Part shown: piece by piece, positions 1-9,770 of the stretch | How the letters are laid out: every line of letters begins with the position of its first letter | Position numbering within the stretch: position 1 is the stretch's first letter | Assembly: GCF_040954645.1 (NCBI RefSeq) | Contig: NC_092803.1 | Location: 14,819,230 to 14,883,229 of the forward strand | Origin: Diabrotica undecimpunctata | Lineage: Eukaryota > Arthropoda > Insecta > Coleoptera > Chrysomelidae | DNA length: 64,000 nucleotides | Reading direction: 5' to 3' | Program-made: the position numbers and the translations under genes | Notes under the pieces: model-generated | What the model saw: the letters and a program-made list of their open reading frames with translations, nothing else | The model's database searches: none | Told to the model about the DNA's origin: nothing

Positions 1-2602
1 AAAGCAATATTTGAGCTGCATTTGTCGCAGTTCGAACTAGTGTGTACAAACCTACGTTTATTGTAATTTTAAATAATCGGTGATCGCGACGCGCCGACTG
101 TTAAAATAAGTTGTCCTGCACGTAATTCGGTATTTTTATTAAGTATATGAGAATAAAAGTGCTGTTCAGGATGGATGTTATTTATAATTTGATTAATGTT
201 AAGAGATTCTTTAAATATTCTTATGACGAAAAACTAGAATTAAAATGCAAAGGACGTCCTTTGCCGGATATTAAAATCGTAAAAGAAGGATCAAGCCGAG
301 GGAAAAATTACAAACGACAATTTAATTGCGATATTTATACAAGAAATAGTTGGATATGTGGCTGCAACAGAAAAAACGCTCTTTTCTGTTTTCCTTGTGT
401 ACTCTTTGGAGGTGATAAGTCATGGACGCAAGTTGGTGTAACAGACTTAGTACATTTAAGTGATAAAATAAAAAAGCACGAAACTTCTAAGCATCATTTG
501 CACAATCAAATGGAATATGCTTTATTAGGCTCCGTGAATATTAAAGAACAGTTAGATTCTGCATACTGGATAAATATTCAAAAATTCAATGAAGCTGTAA
601 CAAAAAATAGGTATGTTCTCTCAAAAATTATAGACTGCATAAAATTTTGTAGTGTTTTCGAATTGGTGCTTCGGGGACACGACGAGACACAAACATCCGA
701 CAATCCTGGAATTTTTCGCGGCCTCATAAATTTTACTGCTGAATTGGATAAAACTTTAGCACAACACTTGGAAGAATCGACGATTTTTAAGGGCATTTCT
801 AAAGAAATTCAAAATGATATTTTGGACTGCATGTTGGAATTATGCCAGGATAAAATTTTGGAGGAAATTCGGGAATCTCCATATCTAGCTGTCATGGCCG
901 ACGAGACTACAGACATTTCAGCAAAATCACAAATGGTTGTAGTATTTAGATATTGTCGAAATGGAGCACCGGTAGAACGATTTTGGACATATTTGGTACC
1001 TTCAAAATTAAATGCAGATACTTTAAGCAAAAACATTTTCAGTGTTTTGGATCCTATCCTGGAAAACTCAAATAATAAACTAATTGCTCAGAGTTATGAT
1101 GGGGCAGCGGTCATGTGTGGACAGCACGCAGGAGTTCAAGCCAGAATCAAAGAAAAATATCCATTTGCTCATTTTGTACACTGTTACGCGCATCAATTAA
1201 ATTTAATAATGTCTAAGGCTTGTTCCGAAAACTCTCAAGTTAGACTTTTTTTGGAAATTTAAATGAAATCCCTACCTTTTTTAAAAATTCGCCACAACGA
1301 GTGGCAGTTTTAGATAAAATCGTCCAAAAGAAAATTCCTCATGGTGCTCCAACTCGCTGGAACTTCAATATTCGAACTGTTAATGTTGTGTTTGAACATC
1401 GATCTTCTTTTATCGAATGTATGGAAGAAATAGAAGAATTGTTTGATAAGGCAGCTGTCTGTAGTTCAGCGTCTTCCATTCGAAGAATACTAGTGGATCA
1501 AAATTTTGTTTTTTGGTTAACATTTTTCCATCGCATAATGCCACAAGTAGACGTTTTGTATAATGCCCTTCAAAAGACTAAAACGGATCCTTTGGAAATC
1601 AATAAAAAGGTGACAGATTTCGAAAGATACATGAATTCAGTTAGAAATTCAATAGATGATACCATTGACCAAGGTTCTAGTTTATGCGTTGAACCATTAC
1701 CAACTAAAAGGTTATGGAAGGATAACAGTCCAGTAGGTCATCGGAGAGCATCTATCGAAGTTTGTGATATAATCATAAATTGTGCAAATGATAGATTTGC
1801 TTTTAAAAATCACCTACTTGCAACTTCATTGCTTTATCCTGAGCAATTTGATAATTATTGTGATAATTTCCCAGATGATAATTTAAGCCTGACTTGCGCG
1901 TCATATCCAAATTTAGATAGGGAGCGCTTGAAGACTGAATTATCTGTTATTTATTTTAGAAGAGACTGTAGAGACATTAATGGGGCAATACCTGTTTTAA
2001 AATTTTTAATTGAAAATAATTTAACAGAGCCTTTTCAAGAAACTGTAAAACTGCTTCAAATTCTAATTACAGTGCCCATGAGTACGGCAGAAGCTGAAAG
2101 GTGCTTTTCGAGTTTAAAACGGATTAAAACATTCTTGAGAAATTCCATGACTGAAGACGTTTGCTTTAAAAAAAAATCGACGAATCGAGCTTATTTATAA
2201 AAAAAAATAATATATTTGGCTCTGTGTGTAGTTAGTTCGTAAGACCCTATAATGCAATTATTGTTGTGGCGATTTTGTTTGTAGTGTTTTTTCGTTTGCA
2301 TTCCTTAGTTTCACGTATTTATCGATAAAATTCTACTAAAAACATAAACTATAAAACAATTACTAGTGTGCCATAATGTACCATTGCTATTTTTGATATA
2401 ATTGGATTTATCTTCAATTTGAAAAGAAGAAAATCGGTAAGTTCTTTATTATTTTTTAATAGATATATAATGAATAAATATATGGTGTAAAATATCAAAC
2501 TAAAAGCCTCGTTGTAAAATACAACGATTAAAAGATATTGAATTAAAAAAAACCAAAAAATACTGCAAAACTACCAAATTTTTGAGTCACCAGCCGCCAC
2601 TG
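1..2602 (+). mobile_element. hAT transposon (ZMYM1 / 52K-repressor type), 3' part
   Basis: The segment runs from the left window edge to a hAT-like terminus. Its right end, on the complementary strand, reads CAGTGGCGGCTGGTGACTC, a typical hAT terminal inverted repeat beginning CAGTGGCGG. It ends at 2602 and is followed by a candidate 8-bp target site, catctaaa. The left terminus is outside the window, so the TSD cannot be confirmed. The interior encodes a hAT transposase (147-2200). The 400 bp after the coding region is AT-rich and non-coding. Confidence 0.8.
147..2200 (+). pseudogene. hAT transposase, TTF zinc finger plus DUF4371 plus dimerisation domain, frameshifted
   Basis: This is the cut-and-paste transposase of a ZMYM1-like hAT element. 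A TTF-type zinc finger lies at about residues 70-120 (CGCNRK, CFPCVLFGG, then a KKHETSKHH histidine region). The RNase H-like core follows, with a candidate first catalytic Asp in VMADETTDIS, a second in QSYDGAAVMCG, and the HCYAHQLNL motif. After one frame change the protein continues to the C-terminal hAT dimerisation block MSTAEAERCFSSLKR. The frame break is at the T-run near 1248-1254, where one missing base accounts for the stop at 1260; reading resumes upstream of 1301. At the far C-terminus the reading jumps from NSMTED to a lysine-rich tail in another frame, so a block is also missing there. It is therefore non-functional but only lightly damaged, which suggests a fairly young copy. 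Confidence 0.85.
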
Positions 2603-3390
2603 CATCTAAACATTTTGTTTTTTTTTTTTCACTTCCCAGCATTTTATACTGTACGTCATATTTGTCTTATGAATTTTATAGACACACCGTTGATTTAAAT
2701 ACACTGCTTTCCTTAATTTTTAACTGAATTAAAAGAAACATTTTTCTATGCTAAGTAAGATTTCATGCCTCCTAGTTTTAAATATAGCCTTTGATTGAGT
2801 AATCCGTCAAAATATACGCTAACCATTCTTTATAGAGAATTAATGTCCACATCCGTAACGAAGCCTTTGGCTAGCAAAACTCGGGAGCTTTTAAGTTGCC
2901 ACGAAACGGGCCAACACTATTTCCGCTGACCGGAATCGCTCGCCAATAAAACTGTTAAAATATGTAGAGGCCAGTTTTGCTGGATGTTTATGCGGCGACC
3001 TTTCTGCTAATCAGTTTTAAAAGAGCTTTTAGTAGAAGAAACGAATGTCAACTAACTTGACAAATGGGTGGAAAATGGAAAGCGGTTTTAAAGATATACG
3101 AGTATATAGACGATGAATAGTAAAATGCATAATAGAAAACGCAGTGGAAAATACTATACTATTGAATTACTGCATCAATACTCCGTAAAAACTATTTTTA
3201 AAGACCGAAATCTGTATTTAAAACAATTGTTAAAACTACTCTCCTATTTATATGAATTTTAATTCAGTAGATTTTATACACTAGTCTTTATTATTTACAA
3301 AATGATCAATTTATTTATAATATTTTTTGCATTATCAGATCCTGAATATGTGGCCCTTTCGCTACTTTTGTTGTTATTAAAAATTTTAAA
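2603..3390. other. Non-coding, AT-rich stretch
   Basis: I see no convincing gene. A less AT-rich patch at about 2840-3060 has no open frame of note and no recognisable repeat termini. It presumably lies in an rdgC intron if the gene extends to the left, but no further rdgC exon was found here. Confidence 0.4.
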
Positions 3391-3399
3391 TTAACACCC

Positions 3400-4024
3400 A
3401 GATGGGATTTGAAGTAGAGTCTCTTCATAAAATTAGGGAGAATCAGACTCCCCAGAAACCCCTCTATGACTGTCCCAGCTATTAGAAGAGAGCTCCAGCA
3501 AGCTCATAATATGGTAATTTACAATGCAAAATTAGCATTTGGAGGAACCCAAATCGACAGGATAGACTCAACCAAGCTGTCCAAAGAGTCCCATATCAAC
3601 GTGGCTCCATAATGTTTTGGGGCGGCATCATGCTAAATAATAAAACTCCTTTAATTCCTATTGTTGGTAATATGAATGAACAAATTTATATTGATACCAT
3701 TCTTAGGCCTGTTGTACGCTTGTGGCTAGGAGCTGTTGGTCCAGAATTTATTTTTATGGACGACAATGCGCCTCCCCATCGTACGAGACATGTGGCAGAT
3801 TTTTTAGGGACAGAAAATATCGTCAGATTACAATGGCCACCTTGCTCACCTGACCTCAGTCCCATTGAGTACCAAGCCACCCCCAAGTACACACCAAGAC
3901 CTTAGACTAGCAGCGATTGAAGAATGGGGCACCATGGACCAGAACTACATTAATACACTTATAAGAAGCATGGGACATCGCATTCAGTCTTGCATTGATG
4001 CAAAAGGTGTAAATACGGCATATT
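3400..4024 (+). pseudogene. Tc1-like transposase relic (DD34E)
   Basis: This is the C-terminal two thirds of a Tc1-family transposase. The recognisable core starts at MFWGGIM (3612). The second catalytic Asp is in FIFMDDNAPPH and the Glu in CSPDLSPIE, with exactly 34 residues between them, giving the DD34E signature. After SPIE the frame breaks near 3880 and continues in another frame (LAAIEEWGTMDQNYINTLI... to 4024). Upstream, 3400-3600 shows degenerate helix-turn-helix-end sequence with stops. No TIRs were identified. It is a dead copy. Confidence 0.8.
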
Positions 4025-4223
4025 AAGTATTAGTTCGTATATCTGTACAAATTTAAAAAAGTATATTTATAATACTAAATTGTTAATCCTTAAAATTTTG
4101 TTTATTGTTTTTTTTTAAACATACAATTTTATATATATAATAAAGAATTTTGTTAAAAAAAATAGATTTCACCAGATTTGGTGGATAATTTTGAAAATAT
4201 TACATTATTCAAAACATCTTTGA

Positions 4224-4226
<3 letters not shown>

Positions 4227-4302
<76 letters not shown>
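4227..4302. repeat. (TA)n microsatellite
   Basis: An uninterrupted TA run of about 38 units. It is one of four long TA tracts in the window. Confidence 0.95.
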
Positions 4303-4306
<4 letters not shown>

Positions 4307-4571
4307 ACAAGTAGAACTAAAGTAAATTAAAATCGTAGACTAATTTTCGAAACCAAATTCAGAATTTCGCTTTAATCTGTGCCTTCTAAGAATTGCAAGG
4401 CAAAACAGACGTTGATAAAGGTGTTATGAAAGACATGGGGAATCTAAAAATTGCATTCCACAACATATCTCCTCAACTAAGCAAAGTTCTTAGCGAATTG
4501 GTTTCTAGTACCCGTACAGAGTATATCGAAATAAAAAGGAAAAAACAGTTAAGATTTGATTTCACGTACAG

Positions 4572-4639
4572 GGCGCATGCGCATCCGCTTATACGTATTT
4601 CGGCCTAATAGGCCTCATCAGAACGGCTTTCGCAATCGC
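4572..4639 (-). ncRNA. Type I hammerhead ribozyme, left arm
   Basis: Read on the minus strand, the conserved core CUGAUGA is followed by stem II (GGCC / UAUUA loop / GGCC), then GAA, then a minimal stem III (AU-ACGU-AU). The cleavage triplet is AUA, with cleavage predicted between 4590 and 4589. Stem I pairs CCGUU with AGCGG, then after an internal loop UUGCG with CGCAU (one mismatch), then GCG with CGC. All invariant core positions are present. It differs from the right-arm copy by about one base in the paired region. Confidence 0.85.
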
Positions 4640-4670
4640 TCTAATTCATCTATATTCTTCGCCTCATCAG

Positions 4671-4739
4671 GGCGATTGCGAAAGCCGTTCTGATGAGGCC
4701 TATTAGGCCGAAATACGTATAAGCGGATGCGCAAGCGCC
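4671..4739 (+). ncRNA. Type I hammerhead ribozyme, right arm
   Basis: The core CTGATGA is at 4690-4696. Stem II is GGCC (4697-4700) with GGCC (4706-4709) closed by a TATTA loop. GAA is at 4710-4712, and a very short stem III is formed by the palindrome ATACGTAT (4713-4720). H17 is A4721, so cleavage is predicted after 4721 (triplet AUA). Stem I pairs CCGUU (4685-4689) with AGCGG (4722-4726), then UUGCG with CGCAA (5 bp), then GGCG with CGCC (4736-4739), with internal loops between. A tiny stem III and an internal loop in stem I are typical of the hammerheads known from Penelope-like elements and retrozymes. Activity is inferred, not shown. Confidence 0.88.
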
Positions 4740-4780
4740 CTGTACGTGAAATCAAATCTTAATTGTCTTTTCCTTTTTAA

Positions 4781-5211
4781 AGTAAATTAATTGAATCATA
4801 TTTAGAGTATTGCTTCACAATCGTTAGTGTTGCTCAGTATAGTGTTTATAAATATTTCGCTTACCATATGTGATTATAAACAAAAGTTAACAATAAGTTA
4901 ATTTAGTTATAATAATCATATAATGAAATAAAATATATTTTTATATAACGTTATTTGCGGAGTAAACCCAAAAAGCACATCAACATATCACCAATTTATT
5001 ATTACATGGATCATTTACTATTACAATCTGTATTTATATATTCCGCGCATATTTTATTCACGTTTAGTACAAAACTCGCCGATCTTATTAGGTTTTTTTA
5101 CAAAAAAAAAACATCGATCCTAAAAGAATCGACGATCATTACTTCAATAACTTTTTAAATCACTACTTCCATTCTTTCAACCCTCTTTCTATCTATTTTT
5201 ATTTCTTTCAG
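4781..5211. other. Intron sequence upstream of the first visible rdgC exon
   Basis: AT-rich, with no gene seen. A polypyrimidine tract (about 5165-5209) leads into the CAG acceptor at 5209-5211. Confidence 0.6.
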
Positions 5212-5369
5212 GACACATATCAATAACTCAGTGGTGCGTTGCACTGGAAGAAATTACTGGACTTCAGTTACCCTGGAGGATGCTCAAAGACAAACTAGTT
5301 ACAGTAGATGCTGACACAAATAAAGTGAAATATCAGACGACATTCGACGTCAAGAATGAAAAACTTAAC
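5212..5369 (+). CDS. rdgC: rdgC/PPEF serine/threonine phosphatase, internal exon (C-terminal region)
   Basis: The exon of 158 bp is bounded by a TTTCAG acceptor and a GTGAGT donor. It opens in phase (two bases complete a split Gly/other codon) and ends on a codon boundary. It encodes HISITQWCVALEEITGL, then QLPWRMLKDKLV, then a linker ending KNEKLN. The TQWC...LPWRMLKDKL block is characteristic of the region between the phosphatase core and the EF-hands in the PPEF/rdgC family of calcium-regulated, light-pathway protein phosphatases. The catalytic domain is not in the window and must lie upstream to the left. The exon phases join perfectly to the next three exons (13709, 14735, 21296). Confidence 0.88.
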
Positions 5370-5810
5370 GTGAGTTTAAAAATCATTTATATAAGTTTAT
5401 TATGTTTCTGTAGATTATAGGTAGGTACATTAAAGATAATATTTATTGATGGTTTTTTTTAAGCGAAGTTTATATACTGGTATTTGTGGTATTACTTTTT
5501 TCTCTATAGTAAAATGATAAGCAGGTTTAATAAAAACTACATAAAAAATAACTAACAGAATACAGACATTAAATCAGAAGTGAAAATTAAAAGAATATCT
5601 TTCAATAAAAGATTCAATTTATAATGATTGTCAAAGTTCATATGAATACAATTTACACAATTCACATAAAATGTGGAAATCATAGTATAAAGCCTCGCGC
5701 TAGTCTACAATACCGCCTACTGTACCATTTTTTACTATTTTTGAATAAATAGGTTTTTCACCGATCGTAAAAACCTATGATTTTTGATGATGTGACTATA
5801 ATATACTCTT
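5370..5810. other. rdgC intron, plain sequence
   Basis: AT-rich intronic sequence between the exon donor and the TSD of the RTE copy. No feature was recognised. Confidence 0.6.
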
Positions 5811-5822
5811 ATCGTCTAGAGC

Positions 5823-7108
5823 CATCCTTATGGTATGTGCCACCCTTTAAAGATTCTCTTGAAAATTTGTTCAAAACCGAATTTATAAGAAATGTGAGGA
5901 GCAGATAGATGAAACTCAGTTTGGCTTCAGAGGAGGCATGGGTACAAGAGAAGCATTATTTGCGTTGACGGTACTCTTGCAGAAATGTCGGGAATATAAC
6001 AAGAGTGCATATGTATGCTTCATAGACTTTAGGAAGGCCTTTGACCGAGTGCAGCATATGAAGTTAATAGATGAATTAAAAAACATCAATTTAGACAAAA
6101 AAGACATTGAGTTTATTAAGGCTATATACTGGAACCAGAAAGCAGTAGTAAAGGTGAACGATATAGAAACAAATAACATACCGATTGCGAGAGGGGTTAG
6201 GCAAGGTTGCGTCTTGTCTCCGACGCTTTTCAACGTGTACTCACAGGTCATATTCAGAAAAGCCTTATGGGAAAGAAAAGAGGGAATAAGAATTGGTGGA
6301 GAAATCATAAACACCATGAGATTTGCAGATGACACGGTAATTATGGCTGAGAGTATAGAAGAACTACAGACTTTACTAGATGCAATAAATAGTGAATGCA
6401 TTCAAATGGGACTTGACATCAACACAGATAAGACCAAATTTATGATAGTATCAAGGAGTCCAATAAATAATGAACAACTAACTCTTGGTGGACAGCAAAT
6501 AGAGAGAGTGACAAAATATAAATATCTGGGAGCTTACATCAACACAGAATTAGATCCAGACCAAGAGATCCGGGTACGAATAGAAATGGCAAGGGCAGCC
6601 TTCTTAAAATTCAAACAATTGTTCTGTGACAAAAATCTGAATACTGCGCTGAGACTGAGGTTTGTTGAATGTTACGTCTTTTCGCAACTATTGTACGGGG
6701 TAGAAACATGGACACTAAAAGCGCAAATAGTTAAAAAGATTGAAGCCTTTGAACTTTGGATATACCGGAGAATGTTAAGAATTCCATGGACTGCCAGGGT
6801 CACCAATGAGGAAGTGCTGAGAAGGATGGGTCGAGAAAAAAAATTGTTGAGAACGATAAAAGTACGCAAGACTGCATACCTTGGACACATACTAAGAAAT
6901 AATAAATATAGTCTTCTGCAGGTCATCATGCAGGGTAGAGTCGATGGCAAAAAGGGAATAGGTAGAAAGGGGAAGTCATGGCTGCGAAATATTCGAGACT
7001 GGACAAACATGACTGTAGACGAATTATTCCACGTTGCAAAAGACAGAGAAGCTTTTAAAAATGTGGTCGCCAACCTCCGTTAATGGGGACGGCATAGGAA
7101 AAAGAAGA
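5823..7108 (+). mobile_element. RTE-type LINE, 5'-truncated, with 12-bp TSD
   Basis: The insertion is flanked by a perfect 12-bp duplication atcgtctagagc (5811-5822 and 7109-7120). It ends in a short AAGAAGAA tail rather than poly(A), the ending shared by at least seven other copies in this window. The 5' end is truncated inside the reverse transcriptase (RT). It lies in the 8.3-kb rdgC intron, in the gene's own orientation. Assignment to the RTE clade rests on RT and C-terminal motifs and the simple-repeat tail; the exact clade is tentative. Confidence 0.88.
5872..7083 (+). CDS. LINE reverse transcriptase, C-terminal part (open)
   Basis: This partial open frame runs without a stop from before the first Met (5938), because the frame is already open through QIDETQFGFRGG upstream. 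RT motifs in order: GTREAL; CFIDFRKAFDRV (first catalytic Asp); GVRQGCVLSPTLFNVY; MRFADDTVIMAE (the YADD-equivalent box); then the thumb/C-terminal block with LLYGVETWTL, ELWIYRRMLRIPW, TNEEVLRRMGRE, YLGHIL and a C-terminus ending VVANLR. It is about 400 codons long and undamaged, so this is the best RT reading frame in the window. The endonuclease and N-terminal RT parts are missing through 5' truncation, so it cannot move autonomously. Confidence 0.9.
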   Translation, partial: QNRIYKKCEEQIDETQFGFRGGMGTREALFALTVLLQKCREYNKSAYVCFIDFRKAFDRVQHMKLIDELKNINLDKKDIEFIKAIYWNQKAVVKVNDIETNNIPIARGVRQGCVLSPTLFNVYSQVIFRKALWERKEGIRIGGEIINTMRFADDTVIMAESIEELQTLLDAINSECIQMGLDINTDKTKFMIVSRSPINNEQLTLGGQQIERVTKYKYLGAYINTELDPDQEIRVRIEMARAAFLKFKQLFCDKNLNTALRLRFVECYVFSQLLYGVETWTLKAQIVKKIEAFELWIYRRMLRIPWTARVTNEEVLRRMGREKKLLRTIKVRKTAYLGHILRNNKYSLLQVIMQGRVDGKKGIGRKGKSWLRNIRDWTNMTVDELFHVAKDREAFKNVVANLR

Positions 7109-7119
7109 ATCGTCTAGAG

Positions 7120-8862
7120 CAGTACTTCTCAACCTGGGGGGCATGAGAAAATTTAAGGGGAGGCGTGAGGGTACAAAGAAAAAAAAAATTAAAATTAAAA
7201 AATATATGTATTTTGTATTTTTATTTTGTTTAGAAATATATCTTTATTTAAACGTAATTAAAATCGTTTTACTCAAACACTCAACCTGAGTTAAGCACTC
7301 CTGGCTCCAGTTTAGGGACTCCGTCTCACGCGTCAATCTTAGTCGACAGCGTCTGTGTGCTGTTGGTAGAAATCAGTGTAATCCTTATTTAATAACAGAA
7401 TGATTGTTTGTGAATTATTTAATAGTGTTGTGTAACAGCTTTGAAAATGCCTAAGTCACTTCCAAAGAACAGATTGTATTCAGACGATTATATCAAGTAT
7501 GGTTTTACCTTTATGGAGAAAAACGGCAGTCATTTACCTCAGTGTGTCAACTGCTATGCTGTTCTTAGTAATGATGCAATGCGCCCCAGACGTTTGGAAC
7601 GGCATCTAATTACAAACCATTCTTCTTTGAAAGACAAAGGTCCAGAATTTTTTATTGCCAAAAAAAGCAGCCTAAAACATATGATACTTGACTCTACTGC
7701 AAATTTTCGTGTTGAAAATGAGAAAACTGTGGAAGCATCATACAAAATAGCACTTTTGATAGTTAAAGACAAGAAACCACATACTATTGATGAGTCACTA
7801 ATTAAACCTTGTTTACATACTGCTTGTAGTACCGTACTTGTACGTGAAGACAGTTGTAAGAAAGTAGAAAAAATTTCTGTCTCAAACGACACAGTAAAAC
7901 GTAGAATTGATGACATGGCTCTGGATTTGAAAAATCAACTATTGCAAAAATTAAAAGATTCACTGTTTTTTTCTTTGCAGTGTGACGAAACAACTGATAT
8001 TTCAAAGCATGCACAGTTATTGTTTTACTGTCGATTTATTGACAGAAAACGGTTCCTGGAGGAAATATTGTTTTCAACATCTCTTGAAACAACAACTAAA
8101 GCCATTGACATATTTTCTGCTCTTGAAGTTTTTGTCGTAATCAATGAACTTCCATGGGAGAAAATAATTGGCATATGTACTGATGGGACCCAAGCCATGA
8201 CAGGATGTCGATCTGGATTTATGGAATTGGCAAAAAAGAAGAACCCTAGGATAATTGGTCCTCACTGCATTATTCACAGACAAGCTTTATCTAGTCAGAC
8301 TTTACCTGAACCTCTCAACGTCACTTTAAACTTAGCAATTAAAATAGTTAACCACATCAAATTCAGCGCATAAACACTAGGCTCTTTCAGGCACTATGTC
8401 AAGAACTGAATAGTGATCAGGAAACCCTCCTGTTTCACACAGAAGTCCGGTGGTTATCCAAAGGAAATGCTTGCAAAATTATTTAATTTAAAGTCAGAAG
8501 TTGAAATTTTGTTAATGACTTCAAAACAAGAAGATCTTCACAGAAGATTTACAGATGATAAAAATATCTTTTACTTGGCTTATTTGTCTGACTTTTTTGA
8601 GACACTTAATGTCCTGAATATGAAGCTTCAAGGCCGTACAAACCTCTTAAACACTTATGATGCAATTAAGCGGTTTATAGAAAAAATATTGCTTTGACAA
8701 CGCCGCCTTCTCAGTTCCAAGCCAAACTTTTCCTCTTTTCCTAAACTGAACGACCTCCTCGATGATATTAAAACCCTTCCACTACATCTGAAAAATCAAA
8801 TTCGAAAGTACTTTCCAGATGTTAGCTCGGAAAACTGGGAATTTAAGTTGACAAGAGATCTT
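7120..8862 (+). pseudogene. hAT transposase, ZBED5 / SCAND3 type, broken
   Basis: The element begins with a Charlie-like terminus CAGTACTTCTCAACCTGGGG (7120) directly against the TSD of the RTE copy. The coding frame starts at ATG 7447. A BED zinc finger occupies about residues 30-60 (CVNCYAVL ... RHLITNH). The catalytic-core blocks are SLQCDETTDIS and ICTDGTQAMTG, followed by PHCIIHRQAL. The frame stops at 8373, continues in other frames (VRWLSKGNA; then 8470-8697 with YLSDFFETLNVLN), and reaches FPDVSSENWEFKLTRDLFN near 8862. The C-terminal dimerisation domain and the 3' terminus are missing; the sequence passes directly into piggyBac coding sequence. At least two frame breaks make it dead. 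Confidence 0.82.
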
Positions 8863-9770
8863 TTTAACAAGAGAGGATGTGTTTGTATTGATAAAATGTT
8901 GGTCGGCTTTAGGGGAAGGTGTAGGTTCAAAATGTATATGCCTAATAAGCCTGTGGAATATGGCATTAAAATAATGTGCCTGACTGATGCACGAACGAGT
9001 TACTTATACAATGCCTGTATATATGGAGGCAAGGACATTGATGGAACAGGGTTATCTGAGGAAGAAAAGAAGATGAATAAACTAACTCAATCTGTTCTTC
9101 GGCTTGCTAAACATATTTATGGAACCAACTGTAATATTACAGCCGATAATTGGCTTAGTTCTATAGAATTAGTACAGCAGTTAGAAGTAAAGAAGTTAAC
9201 CTATGTGGGAACCCTTAAGAAAAATAAACGGGAAATCCCTCTGGAATTCCAGTTACACCGATGCAGGGAAGTAAATTCGACTTTTTTACGGATTTACGAA
9301 AAGTTTAACCCTAATTTCACATGTGCCGAAAAAATCGAAGGTTGTTTTACTTATTTCTTCGATGCACGAAAACCAGAGATTATAGCTCATTAAATTCTTA
9401 CGAAAGGAGGTGTCGCTACGTTAGATGCCAAGTATGCCAAATATGCTGGTAAACGTTGTTCTCGCCGATGGCCACTTACTGTTTTTTACCGCATCATTGG
9501 TATAGCTGCTGTTAATTCGCATGTTGTGTACCAATCACTACAGGAAAAAAATACAGAGAAGTTAAAATACACAAAGGAGTTGGCGAAGAAATTAGTTTTA
9601 CCACATCTTCAGAGAAGACTGGAAAATCCCAGAATCTCGAAAAAATTGGTATGTTGTATTGAACGAATACTAGGAAAAAAACGCCAAAAAGAAGCAGATT
9701 TTGAAGTAAGGCTTGAGCTTGACCTTTTATGCGTGCTTTTCTTGTGGAAAACCAGTGTGCTTACAGTGTA

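Larger units (their letters stand above)
4535..4780. repeat. Palindromic (foldback) element with a ribozyme in each arm
   Basis: Two arms of about 90-105 bp are near-perfect reverse complements (core arms 4549-4639 and 4671-4762), separated by about 30 bp. The match continues more loosely to about 4535 and 4780. Each arm contains a complete hammerhead core reading away from the centre. The central loop holds a further partial copy of the core (CTGATGAGGCG on the minus strand, 4660-4670). About 50 codons of open frame precede the left arm (from about 4393); I do not recognise it, and its last residues are simply the arm in translation. No TSD was identified. The link to Penelope-like elements is inference only. 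Confidence 0.85.

Noticed and set aside
4393..4608. 71-codon open frame before the ribozyme palindrome as a gene
   Set aside because: Its last 20 or so codons are the ribozyme arm in translation, and the rest matches no family I know.
5916..6401. 161-codon minus-strand ORF
   Set aside because: It is the shadow of the RT frame on the plus strand and has no family features.
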